From Alphaproteobacteria bacterium (GTDB lineage: Bacteria > Pseudomonadota > Alphaproteobacteria > Rhizobiales > Devosiaceae), in contig JAADFY010000247.1 in assembly GCA_013152625.1 (NCBI GenBank), positions 1-14,154 on the forward strand: 14,154 nucleotides of DNA, read 5' to 3'. The position numbers were made by a program, and so were the translations under genes. This document shows, in pieces, positions 14,102-14,154 of the stretch. How positions within the stretch are numbered: position 1 is the first letter of the stretch; every line of letters starts with the position of its first letter. Below the pieces are notes generated by a model, which had not been told where the DNA came from, ran no database searches, and worked only from the letters and a program-made list of their open reading frames with translations.

Positions 14102-14154
14102 TTATTCCGGATCGAGGGTTTGTTTTATCATCGGCAGGACCGCGGGGGCGCCCT
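14102..14154 (-). CDS. 3' end of an unidentified upstream gene
   Basis: A minus-strand frame entering from the right edge reads ...GAPAVLPMIKQTLDPE and stops with TAA at 14102-14104, three bases before the deoB start. The spacing is what an operon partner of deoB would show. Only 16 residues are visible, and I do not recognise the family. Other frames are also short here, so this is tentative. Confidence 0.4.
   Translation of the reverse strand, partial: GAPAVLPMIKQTLDPE

Noticed and set aside
1..14154. CRISPR arrays, tRNA or rRNA genes, transposase genes, toxin-antitoxin or phage-defence systems
   Set aside because: I saw no regularly spaced direct repeats, no tRNA-like cloverleaf or rRNA sequence, and no transposase, integrase or defence-type proteins. 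Nearly all DNA is explained by the Tad, salvage and flanking genes.

Overview
The window looks like chromosomal DNA of an alphaproteobacterium, most likely of the Hyphomicrobiales (Rhizobiales). The evidence is a Tad/Flp pilus locus in the alphaproteobacterial cpa arrangement, UPRTase and phosphopentomutase sequences resembling those of rhizobia, and two short palindromic repeats of kinds I recognise from intergenic DNA of that order. No database search was possible. Family assignments rest on motifs read directly, and taxonomy is inference.

Layout. At the left edge is the 3' part of an HSL-family (HGGG) esterase on the + strand, whose last codons are put out of frame by an apparent one-base insertion. 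It converges on a long minus-strand Tad block. Read in the direction of transcription (right to left) this is pilA (Flp prepilin, 9001-9180, a 59-residue gene), a strong terminator, cpaA (prepilin peptidase), cpaB, cpaC (secretin), cpaE (TadZ-like ATPase), cpaF (TadA ATPase), tadB and tadC (inner-membrane platform). Divergent from pilA, on the + strand, lie a small secreted protein carrying the same N-terminal domain as CpaC, then tadE, a second TadE/TadG-like pseudopilin, and a HAD-family hydrolase spaced like a member of the same operon. The right end is a nucleoside-salvage operon on the minus strand: the 3' tail of an unidentified gene, deoB and upp, tightly packed or overlapping.

Together the pilus genes supply a prepilin and its peptidase, pseudopilins, an outer-membrane secretin with its periplasmic partner, a polar-localisation ATPase, the assembly motor and the membrane platform. 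cpaD and tadD are not in the window. Three minus-strand intergenic regions (before pilA, cpaA and cpaB) each hold a near match to the CtrA box TTAA-N7-TTAA, suggesting cell-cycle control of the pilus.

The most interesting observation concerns tadE. A 104-106 bp inverted-terminal palindromic repeat has apparently inserted after its fifth codon. Removing 104 bp in silico restores a textbook TadE N-terminus with its own Shine-Dalgarno. In the present sequence the old start reads into the repeat and stops at a TGATG junction that opens the surviving tadE frame, so the pilus gene may now depend on termination-reinitiation.
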